A stretch of 60,373 bases of DNA from Chara braunii (Eukaryota > Streptophyta > Charophyceae > Charales > Characeae), in the NCBI GenBank assembly GCA_003427395.1, contig BFEA01000138.1, positions 202,003 to 262,375 on the forward strand. The letters run 5' to 3'. The translations under genes and the position numbers were made by a program. Shown in pieces: positions 1 to 11,857 of this stretch. The stretch's first letter is position 1; each line of letters begins with the position of its first letter. The notes under the pieces were generated by a model that saw nothing but the letters and a program-made list of their open reading frames with translations, was not told where the DNA came from and searched no databases.

Positions 1-39
1 CGGAGGGTTTTGGGCGCTTGTTCGCGTTCGGGCGAACAT

Positions 40-65
40 GTTCGTGTTCGCCTCCGAACACGAAC
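40..65. repeat. GTTCG-rich perfect hairpin at the window edge
   Basis: GTTCGTGTTCG (40-50) and CGAACACGAAC (55-65) are perfect inverted arms around CCTC. The whole first 75 bases are rich in GTTCG. This resembles the ends of the element at 2189-2992 and a block near 5840, so it is probably the end of another copy cut by the window edge. Bases 76-600 hold nothing I recognise. Confidence 0.5.
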
Positions 66-609
66 ACGGTGCTACGTAGGTTAAAAGTGAGAAAGCGGTT
101 TAACTAGCCACCTATTTTCCTCTCTTCTCCAATTCTTTCAGTGTATCTGCATCCCCTGTGCTTCAGCCATAATCTTTCAGGGACCCAGTCACAACTCTTC
201 GAATTCTTATCTAGCCTCCTTTAACTTTTATCCCTTCATGTTCGGCGTTAGAAGTGGGTCTTCCTCAATGGCTCTACACCGTCGTCGCAGTTGTCTCCAT
301 GCATCCTTGGTCATATTGGTGTCTTTCAAAGTAGCAACGCACCCTCCATGTAAACATGAGTAGTTCCAGCTTGGTGATGTGGAACAGGTTTCTTTCATAG
401 GGAGACCAGTCAATTGATATGTCTCCTTGTGTTCTCAGGAGCAACAGAATGGCCACCCATGGGAACTTCTAGCTCGTCAATTCTGTTCAAGTTGAGGCCC
501 ACCATCTCCAGATCTGGGATACCATCGGACAAATCAGTAGGCAGTGCTTGAGGGTGGCTCGACAGGTGCGGATGTCCTTCCAAAATAACCTGCCCTGTTG
601 CTCCAAGTT

Positions 610-1790
610 TGTTCTGTGCTCCAAGAGCACTACAGGGGCTAAGGCCTTAGGTTGAGTGGCGATAATGAATTAGAGTTGAGTCAAAAATGAACAAATCAGC
701 AACCAACCTGCTATAAAAAAAAACAACAAAAGACGATTCTGGTAGGATCGGACTGAAACTAATCAGATCTTGAATCGGAATGATCAAATAAGACATGTAA
801 CACAACACCGACCAAATGTCAATACTTAAACCTTAGTGTATGAAGAACAAATCATTATATTACATCTCGCTCAATTTATTCCAAGACTAATTTTAAACTT
901 ATCTTTAAATGGACGCTAAAAAATAAGGAAGACTTCGGCAACATCTCCGCTTTATTAGATGGAGTGTCAAAGTTTTTCCTATCAAAATATAATCTAACTC
1001 CTTAAAACAAATAAAATTTTGTCAACGCTCCCTCTAGAGAAAGTGTCTTTTCAAAATTTACACTCAGCTAAATATAAGATCAAAGAATGACTTTACAGAG
1101 TTAAGTGTTGTGCACTATTGTCTAACTATCTCATTTGGCCAAACTTTGGGCAGGATATAATCTAACTTCTTAAAACTAAGAATGTTTTTCATTACTCCCT
1201 CTAGAGAAAGTGTCTTTTCAAAATTTATACTCACCTAAATATGAAATCAAAGAATGATTTTTTACTTTGTAAAGGCAAGTGTTGTCTAACTCTGTAATTT
1301 AGCCACAATTTGGGTAGCACTCCCCTTAGAAAAGCAGGCTTCCCAAATTTGTACTAAGTCATATATGAACTCCAAAGACAAATTTTGAAGTTTGCTTAAA
1401 CAAAATTCAACTAACTTTTTTTTTGTATTTGTAAAACTTCCGACAACATTTTCTCTGGAGAGGTGTCTTTCCAAAATTTGTAAAAGCCTAAATACAAAAT
1501 ATAAAAATAACTAACCTCACAATGTCAAATTTTTTCTGACTCTCCAATTTAGTAAAAAATTGGGTAGCATCTCCTCTGGAAAAGTAGGTTGTCCAAATTT
1601 CTACTAAGCCATATATAAAATCCAGACAAAAGTTGAATTTTGTAAAAGAAAAATTTGATCAACTCCTTTGATTTGCAAAAATTTAGGCAACACTTCCCTT
1701 AGCGACAATGCATTTCTAAAACTTATACAAAATCAAGTATGAAAAATAAATTAAACTCATAAATTACAAAAAATGAGTTAATTTTCATAG
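610..1790 (+). repeat. Degenerate ~110-bp tandem repeats related to the giant LTR
   Basis: Several diverged units contain the phrases 'ccctctagagaaagtgtc' and 'cttttcaaaattta', separated by AT-rich spacers with 'aatctaact'. The same phrases, and the preceding block with 'accaacctgctat' and 'gtaggatcggactgaa', recur at 15320-15760 inside the giant LTR. The region is therefore an old, expanded relative of that part of the LTR. No coding sequence is supported. Confidence 0.55.
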
Positions 1791-2188
1791 CTCCAGCACG
1801 TGGCGAGCATCTAAGCAACTACCTATCAAAGCTAAGACTCGTAATAAGAAGAGTTCACACTCAACTACATGCAACTTCATACCACAATGGGTAAGTACTC
1901 TCACTAAAAATATCCCAAGTTGTTGCACATAAGATAAGTTCATTGATCCTCTAAATTATTGACTCTTTCATCTCAACTTACATAGGGCATTTATTAACTC
2001 TTTCATCCTTCTTACATTGGGCATTGAGTTATGCCATTCATTTTAGAAACAATATTAAACCCTTTACCTTAGTTTTACACGAACAGGTTGTACAACTACT
2101 ACTTCTGTCTTCATTTGGCATCTTAGAAATCCTGCCAAGTCGCCCTGAATTGTTTACTGACCAAGTTTAGTATATATATATATATATA

Positions 2189-2988
2189 GGGTTGCCAAGC
2201 CGAACATACGAAGGCCCCTAAGCTGACCCCTGAACGTTCGGGCGTTCGGGGCCCAAACTTGAAAGGGTTCGGACCCCGCAAAAAAATATTTGGGTGTCTA
2301 ATTTTTTATTTTTATTTTTCATTTTTTTTTTTGAGTTCTTTGTGACGTAAGGTATCTCCCTCTTAATTTTGAAGTCGTTCTGTCCAGCCAAAAAAAAATG
2401 AAAAATCCTCAAAAGGTATCCCCCTCTTCATTTTGAAGTCATTCTGTCCAACAAAAAAAAAATGAAAAATCCTCAAAGATGGTGGTGTTAAAACTTGCTT
2501 GCCCACTCACTAATTTGTTTTTTTTTTTTTTTTCACTTTTTGTTTTTCCTTCATTTCGGTGCATAAAAAAAAATATTATTTTTTAAATTTTATTTGTAGA
2601 TTCTGTATTATGTAAGATACACATATATAAATTTTCATAGCATTTGTCACAAAAAACAAAAAATGAAAAATCGCCAAAGATGGCGGTGTCAAAAACGTGC
2701 TCGCCCACTCAATAATTTCATTCTCGTTTTATTTTTTCTAATTTTTATTATTATTATTTATTTTTAGTATTTGAATTTTATTTCAAATCTGTTAAAGAAA
2801 TTGGATGTAACGTTAAGGCAAATGTTGTTTAGTTTATTTTTATGCATAACATATATTGTTTTCAGATTTTTTGGAATCTTTTGTTTTTTTTTGGGGGGGG
2901 GGGGGGGGGGGGCGGGTTTGCGTTCGGTCGAACGGCCGAACGTTCGGGTGTTCAGGTTCGGGCGTTCGGCCTGTCCCGAACGCCGGCA

Positions 2989-2992
<4 letters not shown>
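2189..2992. mobile_element. Small TIR element inserted in a TA microsatellite
   Basis: Short terminal inverted repeats (GGGTTGCC at 2189-2196; GGCAACCT at 2985-2992) are embedded in (TA)n tracts (2171-2188 and 2993-3039), so the target was TATATA or a TA array. Both ends carry GTTCGGGCGTTCGG-type palindromes. The interior is AT-rich with a duplicated 'ccctcttcattttgaagtc'-like block (about 2350 and 2420) and a G-run near 2893-2912. No transposase is seen, so it would be non-autonomous. Superfamily is not clear. Confidence 0.5.
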
Positions 2993-3042
<50 letters not shown>

Positions 3043-3179
3043 TCGGTGAAACTCCGACGAAACAGTTTGTCACAGCCCCTCGTTTGTTGTCCTCTTCTCT
3101 CTCTCTGCCTACGATTTACCGGGCAGTTCTGTTTGTGACGATATATATATATATATATATAGTTCAGTGTTCAAAATGA

Positions 3180-3710
3180 GCGTAGAACTGAGTCATTCAT
3201 CTTAGAAACAATGTCCGGATAACCTTGTTTTAATAGCTACATATATAAATAGTAAAAATATAGAGATTCATATTGTTAGTTCTCATTAAATGTGAGTGGT
3301 CTCAGACTAAAGCATTGATCTTATGAACGATGCCTAGTCTTTCGACATGAATCTCGCTCAAAAGAAATATAAAAAAAAAGTGAGTCATTCATTTTAGAAA
3401 CAATGTTCAACCATTTTTTTCAATACCAATAAAAGTAGAGTATTCTTGGTGTTTTGTCTTAGAAATAATGCCTAGAGTTTGTTTATAAATTACATAGAAA
3501 TAAACAGCGGTCTGACCATTCATCTTAGAAACAACGTCTGACCCTATAAGTTAAAGCAGTCAAAATCTAAAAGAAACAACAACCATTCATCTTAGAAAAA
3601 CAGGTCAAGAAACACAACAACCAAGTCATTATTCTTATAATAAATGCTTGGTTCTTAAGAAAACGAAACAGAACAAAATGATCCGTCCATCGATTATAGA
3701 TACAATGTTT
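3180..3710 (+). repeat. Array of about eight short hairpins with CATT/AATG stems
   Basis: Units occur near 3191, 3311, 3381, 3441, 3511, 3581, 3621 and 3688. Most share a loop close to ATCTTAGAAAC closed by CATT and AATG. Outer stems differ but still pair: GACTA/TAGTC with GCATTG/CGATGC (3305-3339), and CCAAG/CTTGG with CATT/AATG (3621-3651). An isolated motif also occurs near 2030. The array lies between blocks homologous to those flanking the larger array at 16150-17400. Function is unknown. Confidence 0.55.
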
Positions 3711-3949
3711 GACCCTCTAAGACTCAACCAAACTGTCTTCCTCCCACCTTCCTCCAGTTCATCCCTTTGAATACAAGCAACGTAAATAGTATATGAATTT
3801 CACGCATGTATTCCCTTTACTTAAACTAAGTTAAATCATTAATAAAAAATAAAAACTTCATTGGGACGCATGCATACAAAGTAGAAAAAGTAGAGGGTTG
3901 TACTTTATAAGGGTACACTGGGCGTATACAAAGAACAAAGTTTACTTGA

Positions 3950-4100
3950 AATTTCTCTACCTTCAGAACCTCGCATAGGCTCCGATAGAGCTTCCGCAAT
4001 TTGTGGATTGACCTCCCGTAAGACCTTGATGCGGTCCTACGGTTTTCCAATCCCGCCTGCCGCCCTCGTAACCAACAGACTAGACGGGGAGTAAGAAGGA
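3950..4100 (-). repeat. Inverted copy of an LTR block (compare 15770-15890)
   Basis: Read on the minus strand this region contains 'gtctagtct', 'ggttacgag', 'ggcggcaggcgg' and 'gaccgcatcaag', in the same order as 15777-15850 of the giant LTR. It is about 80% similar by eye and inverted relative to the neighbouring blocks, indicating rearrangement. Bases 3711-3950 show nothing recognisable. Confidence 0.6.
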
Positions 4101-4140
4101 AGAAAGGAAAAGGTTTCAAACTCTCGAGATACAAGAAGGA

Positions 4141-4220
4141 GACAACTCAACTCGCATAGAGAGGACCTTGAAATCTAAGTACGCATGAGGGCCCTGCAAT
4201 GGTGGCCAGAACGCAGTAAG
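4141..4220 (+). repeat. Direct diverged copy of an LTR block (compare 17796-17875)
   Basis: 'caactcaactcgca', 'gagggccctgcaatgg' and 'ggccagaacgca' occur in the same order and orientation as in the giant LTR at 17796-17875. The following 4221-4560 continues with CAG/GCA-rich sequence like 17880-18100. From 4560 to 5830 I see no gene, only a duplicated 'ggcgctaccaatacccccga' (4841-4882). Confidence 0.55.
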
Positions 4221-5837
4221 AATGATCAACCTACTGCTTGACAAAAGAAACCCCATACCCTGATGACCCTCCAAGTCGCAGTGGTAACCCCCTTGTTGAG
4301 CTTGAGTATTCCTTGAATCCGCAGTCTCGCTGCTTGAGGCCAAATTGTCGCTATGCAACCTAGAAAGTTGCATTTGAATAGAGCATGCGCTTTGTGCTCC
4401 GTTCGAATATGGGCAAAAACGCAGTAAAACCCAGCAAAGCATGGTGTGCTCAGTGATTGGGCGCAGTAGCAAGGCACCGTGATAGTGCACAACACAAAAT
4501 TCAATAAGTTACGGCGTCACACCGTGAAGACTCAACAATACACAACGCAAAACGCAACGAGGCACAGCATCGTGCACCGCAATGCACAATACGACTGTCG
4601 CGATATCACTTTTTTCGATTGGCAGCGAGCAGCATGTGCCTGACTCAGACGATCATCACCAATCTCATTGTTGCCGAAGCAACTGGCGGTAATCGGTTTG
4701 TAAGTGCGAGCAATCAACCGGCTCCTTGAAATCTCGAACCGTCGCTTCGCACAACGTGGGGCACCAGTCCCTGCCACTCGAGAGGGCTCTGCTCATGCAA
4801 GCCATAACAGCATCTGTACTACAGGTACCCGTCATGAAACGGCGCTACCAATACCCCCGAACGGCGCTACCAATACCCCCGAGGTTTTTGACGTCAGGGA
4901 GACCGGTGGCTTAACCCAAGGGACCTCTCGAGGACCCCTTGAATCCAATGATGTTTTGGTTGGGGATTCCGAGGAACGCAAGGAAATCTCTTGGGAGCGT
5001 TTTCACATTTGTTCAAGGGATTTGGTGAATTAGGACGTGGTGTAACGACGCTGATTTCCTAAAAATAAGATTTCCAAAGAGGAACTAACACGGCCCTTGC
5101 TTGGAAAAGCAAAGTGCGAAAAACTGAAAAAGTAATTGAGAGTGAAGTTGTATGAAAAACAGTTGTTGGAGAGGATAAGTACTCGACAACATGGAGTTGA
5201 ATAAAAAGGCAACAACAAGATATTCTCACATATACAATGGGTTAGACAGACTCCGATTTTCCACAGATCAAGTGATCGTGGTTTGATGATAATAGAGTCC
5301 ATTATTGGTAGGTGATACTAGCATGAGAAAAGTAAGGTTGGAGCGGGCACAAGTGTAACACGGATATGTTAGCACGGAAAGGAGTTGGCACATGTATAAC
5401 ACGGATATGCTAAAGAAAGACAAAATAGTGCTAATTAAATTATTGTCAATGCAAGAAAGCAGAGAGGAATGGAGCAAGCATTCTTCTGTGAAAAGCATAG
5501 GAGGTCCTGGCAATCACTCTGAGAATGCGATTGGTATCGTCGTCAGAGGCCGACGCACCGCATCAATAGAAGTTGTTGTGTTGTGGTCAACCTCCAAGTA
5601 AACATTGACTAACATGATTTTGGTTCATGCGACCTCTCAAGGGTGAATTGATGACCCATGCACCAGATTGTCACAATTGCCCAGACTGAATCAGTAAGTT
5701 AAATCGGAGTGACAACAAAAATGACCTCTGGGACCTTTGAAAAATTGTGAAAGATGCTTTGGGACCAAAATAGTATGACCTTGCGGAAAAGAAACTTTTC
5801 CAAAAGGCTAGCAAAATAATGGTCTAGCCAGTGTTTA

Positions 5838-5960
5838 CCGCCTTGAACGTTCGGCGCGGGTTCATACCATCCCCCAAAAGGCAGGGGGCTGACCCGAACT
5901 TGAGGCGGGGACCCACCCCTAGTTTGGGCCCCACCAAACCTTTTTTTTGGGCTTTTTTTT
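5838..5960. repeat. GTTCG/GGGG-rich block resembling the ends of the 2189-2992 element
   Basis: The block contains 'ttgaacgttcggcgcggg' and 'gacccgaacttgaggcgggg', similar in composition and motif order to 2200-2275. A matching opposite end was not found with confidence, so this may be a fragment. Confidence 0.3.
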
Positions 5961-6060
5961 CTCACTTATGTATCAGGAGGTAACGCACCTACCCGCGAAT
6001 GTTTGCTTGATTTCGTTGAACGGATTAAAAAAAAATTAAAATAATGAAGAAGATAGAGGG

Positions 6061-6290
6061 TTTAATTTTTTTTTTGAAGGATGAATGAATGGATTATGAT
6101 GGATGGATGCACGAAGTGTGATGGATGGATGAATGGATTGCGAAGAATTGATCGATGCATGGATTGTAATTGATTGATGGATGAAAGCATGAATGGATTG
6201 TAATCCATCGATGGAAGGACGGATAAATGGATTGTGGTCGATGGATGGAAGAATGGATTCTGATCGATGGATGGACGTAAGGAACCAACT
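6061..6290 (+). repeat. GGAT/GATG minisatellite
   Basis: Irregular runs of ggatggat, gatgaatg and gattgatgg. Reading frames across it are low complexity and are not genes. From 6290 to 7130 no gene is recognisable; an isolated tRNA T-arm-like palindrome lies at 6507-6522. Confidence 0.8.
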
Positions 6291-7131
6291 GCGCATCAGG
6301 CGAGCCTCAAAAATGGAATTTGCGGCAAAATTTGAAAACGCACTGAATCGACGCGGCGAATATTTCATGGTCAAAATGATTTTATTTTTTTTTCTGATTT
6401 TTTCCTTGAAGGACTACGACCTAATCTACGGACCCTCAAATTTTCAGATATTGTGATGAATTGTTTTTAGCACAAAAAATCGGCAAAGTTGCCGCTTGAA
6501 AATGGCGGGATTGAACCCGCTGGTGACGAACGGTCGCCGCCCCTCCGTACAACCCGACCCTAACTCACAGGAACTGGGGTTTTCGGTGGTGGGGCGACTG
6601 GTGGTTTAAAGGAGCCGCGATAGATGAAGTGTTTTGGAGAGAGCACCCACAACAGAATTCGAAGTCGATGTTGGTGGACAAGTCGTCCGTGGTCCATTGG
6701 GCGGACATTGCAGGCCCCCAGTACCCGACCGGCCTCCAACGGCCTTCCACCGTTACCGTTGGTGCGAAAATGCGTGATGGTGGTTCTTCAACTGCAAGGG
6801 TTTTATGGACCAGGGTGTTGCATGCGCGTGTCGACAGTCATGGTGTCCAACGGTCAATTTTTTTGATTTTTGTACAAGCGACGTTGAAGCACCGTCAACC
6901 GATTGCAGTCATCCGCGTAGTGTGTTTTGAAGGGTATTGTCGCCCGCGGGGATGCAATTTTTGTTTGGTACACACCTCTCGACCTGTGATTCATGGGAGA
7001 CGTCCTCCGACGGTTCCCGCTCTTGCTGCTGGCCACTCTTCTCTTGCTCATCGTCTTGTTGTTACACGTGTGCGTCGTTATGTGGGGTCCTCGCAGCGGA
7101 CGGAAACAACGAACTTTGACGAAGACGACAA

Positions 7132-8843
7132 TGGACAGGCGTGAAACCTCCAGCAGAGAACCGATGCGTGCCATTGAGTACTCTACTTCAAAAGTGACGA
7201 TCGGGGCGCGTCATGCAGGCGCGTATAACCCGACTTCGTACAGTCATCTCCCGCCTCACAAGCAGTCGTTGCCGCCGGATCCTGAAGAGCAATGGGTGGA
7301 TGATTTGTCCCGCACTCTGCCTTCGGGGAGCGAATCGATGCAGGACTGGATGGAGAGCCATTGTAAACAACGAGAGGCCGTGACAAGTCGTCATTCTTCT
7401 CTTCTCTTCGAGAGGATGATATTTGTGGACGCGATACAAAGATTGCGGACTTGGATTTTGGCTTGTCAAGCAGGAGTGTTGCAGCAGCTAACACAGTCGC
7501 ACGTTCAACCTGGTGCCTGGCGTGAGCGTCGGCGGATTGAGTGTTCATGGTGGAAGGTCCTGCCCACAAGGTGCGATCCGTGATGGGTATCGTCCGCCGC
7601 CTTCATTTTCTCGAGGTGTGGGATCAGCCACTGACGTGCAGGGGATGTCGTTGCCCCCCCCTTTCGGCATCGCCATTGACTGCATCGCGCCAAAGGATGG
7701 CCGCACCAGTGGCGAACACAAGCGTTGCCAGATCGGAGGAAGGTGGCAGGCAGGTGTGGGAGTCATGTCGACGACAGATGCGTCAAATGACCGTGGAGAA
7801 CATAACGAATAGGGTGTCGAGGATGCGTGTGGTGAGTGAAGAGCCGAATGCAGAAGACCCCCAGCGGGCGAGTGATTACAAATCTCGAGATGTTATTTGC
7901 GAAGAGGAAGCGAAAGAAGGGGACGACATCATGGAGATTCGACCCCGCCCTGTGTATGGTAGAGGAATGGGTGGAGGCGTGTGTCAAGATAAGGTTGTTT
8001 CCAGTGGTGGTCGCCGGTCAAAGGGTCCGGCATGCGAGAAGGGTGGGAAACATCCGTCCTGTAGTGTTGAGGAGATGCTCAAGCACGTCGGGCGAAGAGG
8101 GATCAACAAGCTCATTTTGAGGGCATGCCGCACAACTACGGACAAATGCACAATAGGGATTGGAAGGTGCGGGACCTGCAAAAGCGTTTGCTGGAGGTGG
8201 GGGTGAACAGGACGACTGGCGACATCGGCAAGAAGTAGGACAACCTTTTCCAACAGTACATTGTCAAGAAAGTGCAATGGTATTAGAACGCCTCTGGGGT
8301 GAAGGACTTTTTCAACCTCACACCTGCATTGAAAACGGAAGAAGGCTTCAACTTCAAAATGGAGGACCGCGTATACGATGAAATAGACGCCATGTCAAAG
8401 GGCAACAAGACCATCTACTCGGACAACGTTGCCTACACAAGCGCCCGTGGAGGAGTGCAGATGCCACGTTCCCCATCCATTGCTAGAGAATCCGCCGCTG
8501 GGGGTGATGGGGATGATGGGGGTGATGGGAACGACGATGACGGAGGGTTGGCGTGGGAGTTCAGATTCAGTGTAGGCAGCATGGGAGGGAACTGCAAGAG
8601 GAAGAACATGCGGCAGCAAACATTCTTTGTCATCACTGAAGTTATGGAGAAAAAAGACGCATGGTCACTGACACCGTCGAGGGGGCCAGCAAGCGACAGT
8701 GTTCCATTTTGGAGCGGCAGTGCGACATACTCGAGCATGAGGTTGATCCCCAGCAGCGGCACTACGAGGCATCCGATGAGGCGAACAGGTTGATGTGCAC
8801 TACATTGCTGGAGATCACCAAAGCCATCAAGGACAAGTCCTGA
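7132..8843 (+). pseudogene. Broken Myb/SANT-like DNA-binding protein
   Basis: Pieces in different frames read as one protein. The N-terminal piece begins at ATG 7132 (MDRRETSSREPMRAIEYS) and includes PPDPEEQWVDDLSRTLPSGS. A middle piece has SVEEMLKHV near 8070. A helical DNA-binding segment follows (HNYGQM, RDLQKRLLEVGV, DNLFQQYIVKK; about 8120-8280), interrupted by stops at 8236-8238 and 8284-8286. Then come FFNLTPALKTEEGFNFKMED and VYDEIDAMSKGNKTI (about 8305-8410) and an acidic Gly/Asp stretch. The C-terminal piece, with SKRQCSILERQCDILEHEVD, ends at TGA 8841-8843. Such SANT/trihelix-like proteins are often accessory proteins of plant PIF/Harbinger-type transposons; assignment here is by pattern only. 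Several frameshifts and stops make it non-functional. Confidence 0.5.
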
Positions 8844-8977
8844 TGTCGCCTCTGCTCCTGCGTCGGTCTCCTGTCCGTACATCCACAGGCGATGCAGTTG
8901 TCGCTTGTTTTGCGTTTGTGCCACATTCGTCTATGTACATTATTGTGTATAATACATATATAGATGTATATGTTTTT

Positions 8978-8978
<1 letters not shown>

Positions 8979-9012
<34 letters not shown>
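8979..9012 (+). repeat. GA microsatellite in a gene-free stretch
   Basis: (GA)n with one interruption. The surrounding 8844-9672 holds no supported gene. A TATA-like 'gtataaagga' lies at about 9421, some 250 bases upstream of the next coding remnant. Confidence 0.85.
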
Positions 9013-9672
9013 TGGCTGCATCAACAAAGAAGCACGCATGCAAGTAGGAGGCGAGTCCAGGGTGTTGGACGGACCGATCGCCAGGCAGGCATGAAGGTTT
9101 CGGGGGAAGGGGGGGAGGGGGCTGTCGGAAGGGCTTGTTGCAAATTGGGGTGGGAAGACCGAGGGGCGGGAACTTTTTTTGAAGTGTGGAAGGGTGGCGA
9201 CAACAACTGTCGTGGAGGCGTGAAAAAGGCTTGGTCAACCCACAGCTGCAAAGAGTCCATGGCGACGAAGTGGGAAGGCGGTCACTTCGCTTGGGCGTAG
9301 CGACCTTTCGATCTCCGTTTTCCAAGGGTACCGGAATGACTTCGATCACCTGCGTAAGCCCATGAAATAAACGCCATCTTGCCAGAAGCACGCAGGGCCA
9401 GGGAACGGTCACACAAGCCAGTATAAAGGATTGTCGCGGGTATGTTCCACAGCATGTGCAGATCTTCTGCCTTAGAGTCGTCCTTCGTCGCACGAAGATC
9501 TCATCGTGGTCGCCACGACTCGCCAGCGAAGCGCAAGTGCGATTTGACGATAGGTCCGTCCATCGCTGTCTTCGCAAGCGAGCGATCAGCAGTCTCTCCT
9601 CCGAGGCGTCGACGTCGAGGAGCACTCTCGTCTGCCGTTCGTTTTAAGAGAGGCAGCATCCGTTGACAGCTC

Positions 9673-11190
9673 ATGGCGCCACCTAGACAATCGCAACAGA
9701 AAAAGCGAGATAGCCTTGGTGAAGACAAGGCGGCCAAGTTGGAAGGGAACACTCCCAAAGTCGAAAAAGCCATGTGTGGAGGGGACGGAGGGTGCCATTG
9801 GGGCTGAGGAGGGGGGAGCAGGGATCGCCCATGGAAGGCCATTCGCTGGAACCACTAAGATTAGGGTTTGGCAGAGACGGCATATCAAGGGAGCAATTTC
9901 TCGCACTGGTTGGGGTTGGCACGCAAGGAACGGCGCATGTTAGTGGTAGTGGAAGCTTGTGCTCGCAAGGGACTGTCGTCGGCAATTTGGGAGGTCAAAG
10001 ACCTATCACTCCATCGGCACCAGTGGTGGCCACAGCTGCACGCGCCGACAAAACACCTGTCCAACCCATACAAACTCGCCTCGTCGATCCGTCGAGCACT
10101 GTAGTTGGGTCATCGGGGGGTACTTCTAGTGCCAACGTGGCAAGCGCGGCTGTCCACGGCGCCGCCAGCACCCGGGGGGGAGGCAAGAAGAGGGGACGCG
10201 AGAGGAGTCGGGAAGAAAAGAGGAGATGAAGGAGCGTACTTCGTAGGCTGGCGACAACGACGACGAGCCTTTCTCAAAGAGGAAGCAAAGAGGAAGAAAA
10301 GTCGAAGTTGTGGACAAACGGAAAGAAATTCTGGGGGACCGAACCAGGTCGCCTCATCACCCACGTCGTGCACTCTTACGTAGATTACTACTGCACAATC
10401 GTCAATGGTGACGCTGGCGTCAGCGTTCCCGCAGGCCTGATCATGCCAACAAGCCACGTCCCCTGCTTTCGGATCGAAGATCCAGCGCAGTGCGAGCCAG
10501 CTCTTCGCAGGGCGAGGAAGACGGAGAATGTGGCCATGCGTGTGATACACAGGTACATCTTCAGGTTCCCTTCCAGAGCCGATGGTTTCGCCCGCGTGGA
10601 GTCGTATGTTTCAGTTTACTACCCGACGAATCTGGCGATAGCACTGTGCCACTGCCCAGAGTGGTCGAGGATGATTTCTCCCAACGTCGTTTATCACACA
10701 CTTGCCCTCAAAATGGACATTTTGTGGTATGTTCGGGCGTACATCGAGGGCAGGCTGGAGGACGATGACATGGTTGCCCTTTAGGAATCCATGGTCTTGC
10801 ATTTGGCGTCCTGCTTCCCAAACGCTCTCCGTGGCAGCTAGTGGTCTGAGAATGGGAAAGGTTTAACAAAATTGGGGATGCCTTCTGCCTTCTTCTCGCC
10901 GCTAACATATGGATCATGCGCATGGGTGGCGACGACGGTCGTTCTCACTACGAGGCGTCGTACTACTCGCAGCTCGTCGCAAAACCCACGCTGCTGGCGC
11001 CAGGGTCGCAGGCGTTTAACTAGGGTAGACATATTGTCGACTTTGGGAATGCTGTTTTGTTTCGCCTTGGGAAGCCACCCTTGACGTTAGGTACGTTTCC
11101 CAACTACATCCCGGCGTGGGCGGTGTGCGATGTAAGCTTGAAGCTTCAACTACAGTGTCGATTTGGCAGACCCTGACATGGCGGTAAGGA
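9673..11190 (+). pseudogene. Unrecognised broken coding region
   Basis: Starts at ATG 9673 with a basic, Gln/Lys-rich N-terminus (MAPPRQSQQKKRDSLGEDKA), shifts frame into 9774-10229 (Gly/Ser/Thr/Val-rich, ending in a Lys/Arg cluster), and then into 10308-10784. That last piece looks most like a folded domain: HVVHSYVDYYCTIVN, RVIHRYIFRFPSRADGF, SYVSVYYPTNLAIAL and YIEGRLEDDDMVAL. Weaker continuations include GGDDGRSHYEASYYSQLVAK near 10930 and PNYIPAWAVCDVSLKLQ near 11100. I do not recognise the family. Its position just after the SANT-like pseudogene suggests both belonged to one mobile element or repeat family. It is broken by frameshifts and stops. Confidence 0.4.
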
Positions 11191-11344
11191 TGGATTGGAT
11201 GGGGACGGGACCTATCACCGACAAAAGGAAGGACGACTGAGAGGATGGCAATGGAGGGTCGTGAGAGTCGTCGTAGTGGCACCTCCTCGCCTTGTCTGTG
11301 TGCAAGGTAGAAACGCCCCCGGTTGATGGCGCTGCGTCCATCGT

Positions 11345-11505
11345 CCTTTGTTCTGAGAGAGGAGGAGGGGAAGGAAGGAGGGGTTGGGGAAACGGAAGGC
11401 GGGGCCGGGGGGAACGGAAGGTGGCGGGGGGCGAGGAACGAAAGGTAAAAGTAGGGGAACGGAAGGTGAGGGTGGGAACGGAATGCGGGGGGGGGGGGAG
11501 GGGTT
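11345..11505 (+). repeat. G-rich minisatellite (ggggaacggaaggtg)
   Basis: Diverged units of about 20-25 bases built on GGGGAACGGAAGGTG, with many G-runs of three or more on the plus strand. The stretch could form G-quadruplexes. Proline-rich minus-strand frames across it are artefacts. Confidence 0.7.
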
Positions 11506-11857
11506 GCCACGTCCGCCCGACGAGGCTTTGTTTGTGGACATGCATTAGACGAGTGTCACAGGATATCGGTGTGGTCGGTGGACGTAGTTGTTTATGTGCA
11601 ACGTGTAGTATAGAATGAAAGTCATTATGAGAATGACATTTTTTTTTTCCAAAATAAAAGAACGTCCACGTGTGCAATTGCATCTTTATCACGTTCACTG
11701 TTTTTTTTTTTATATTTCTCTCCCCTGTGTGCGTGCTTGTGATCTGCGTATAATCTTCGAGAGTTCGTCGTCCAATAATTGCATGCGTTTTGAATGCTAT
11801 CATGGACAAATTGTGAGTGTCTAGTGTGATATTTGGTGCAACTTTCAGCCACACAAT

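Noticed and set aside
6500-6525. tRNA-like T-arm (gcgggattgaacccgc)
   Set aside because: No acceptor, D or anticodon stems fit around it and the loop is one base short.
8762-9625. 287-codon minus-strand frame
   Set aside because: It crosses a GA microsatellite and overlaps the end of the SANT-like pseudogene; no domain and a low-complexity core.
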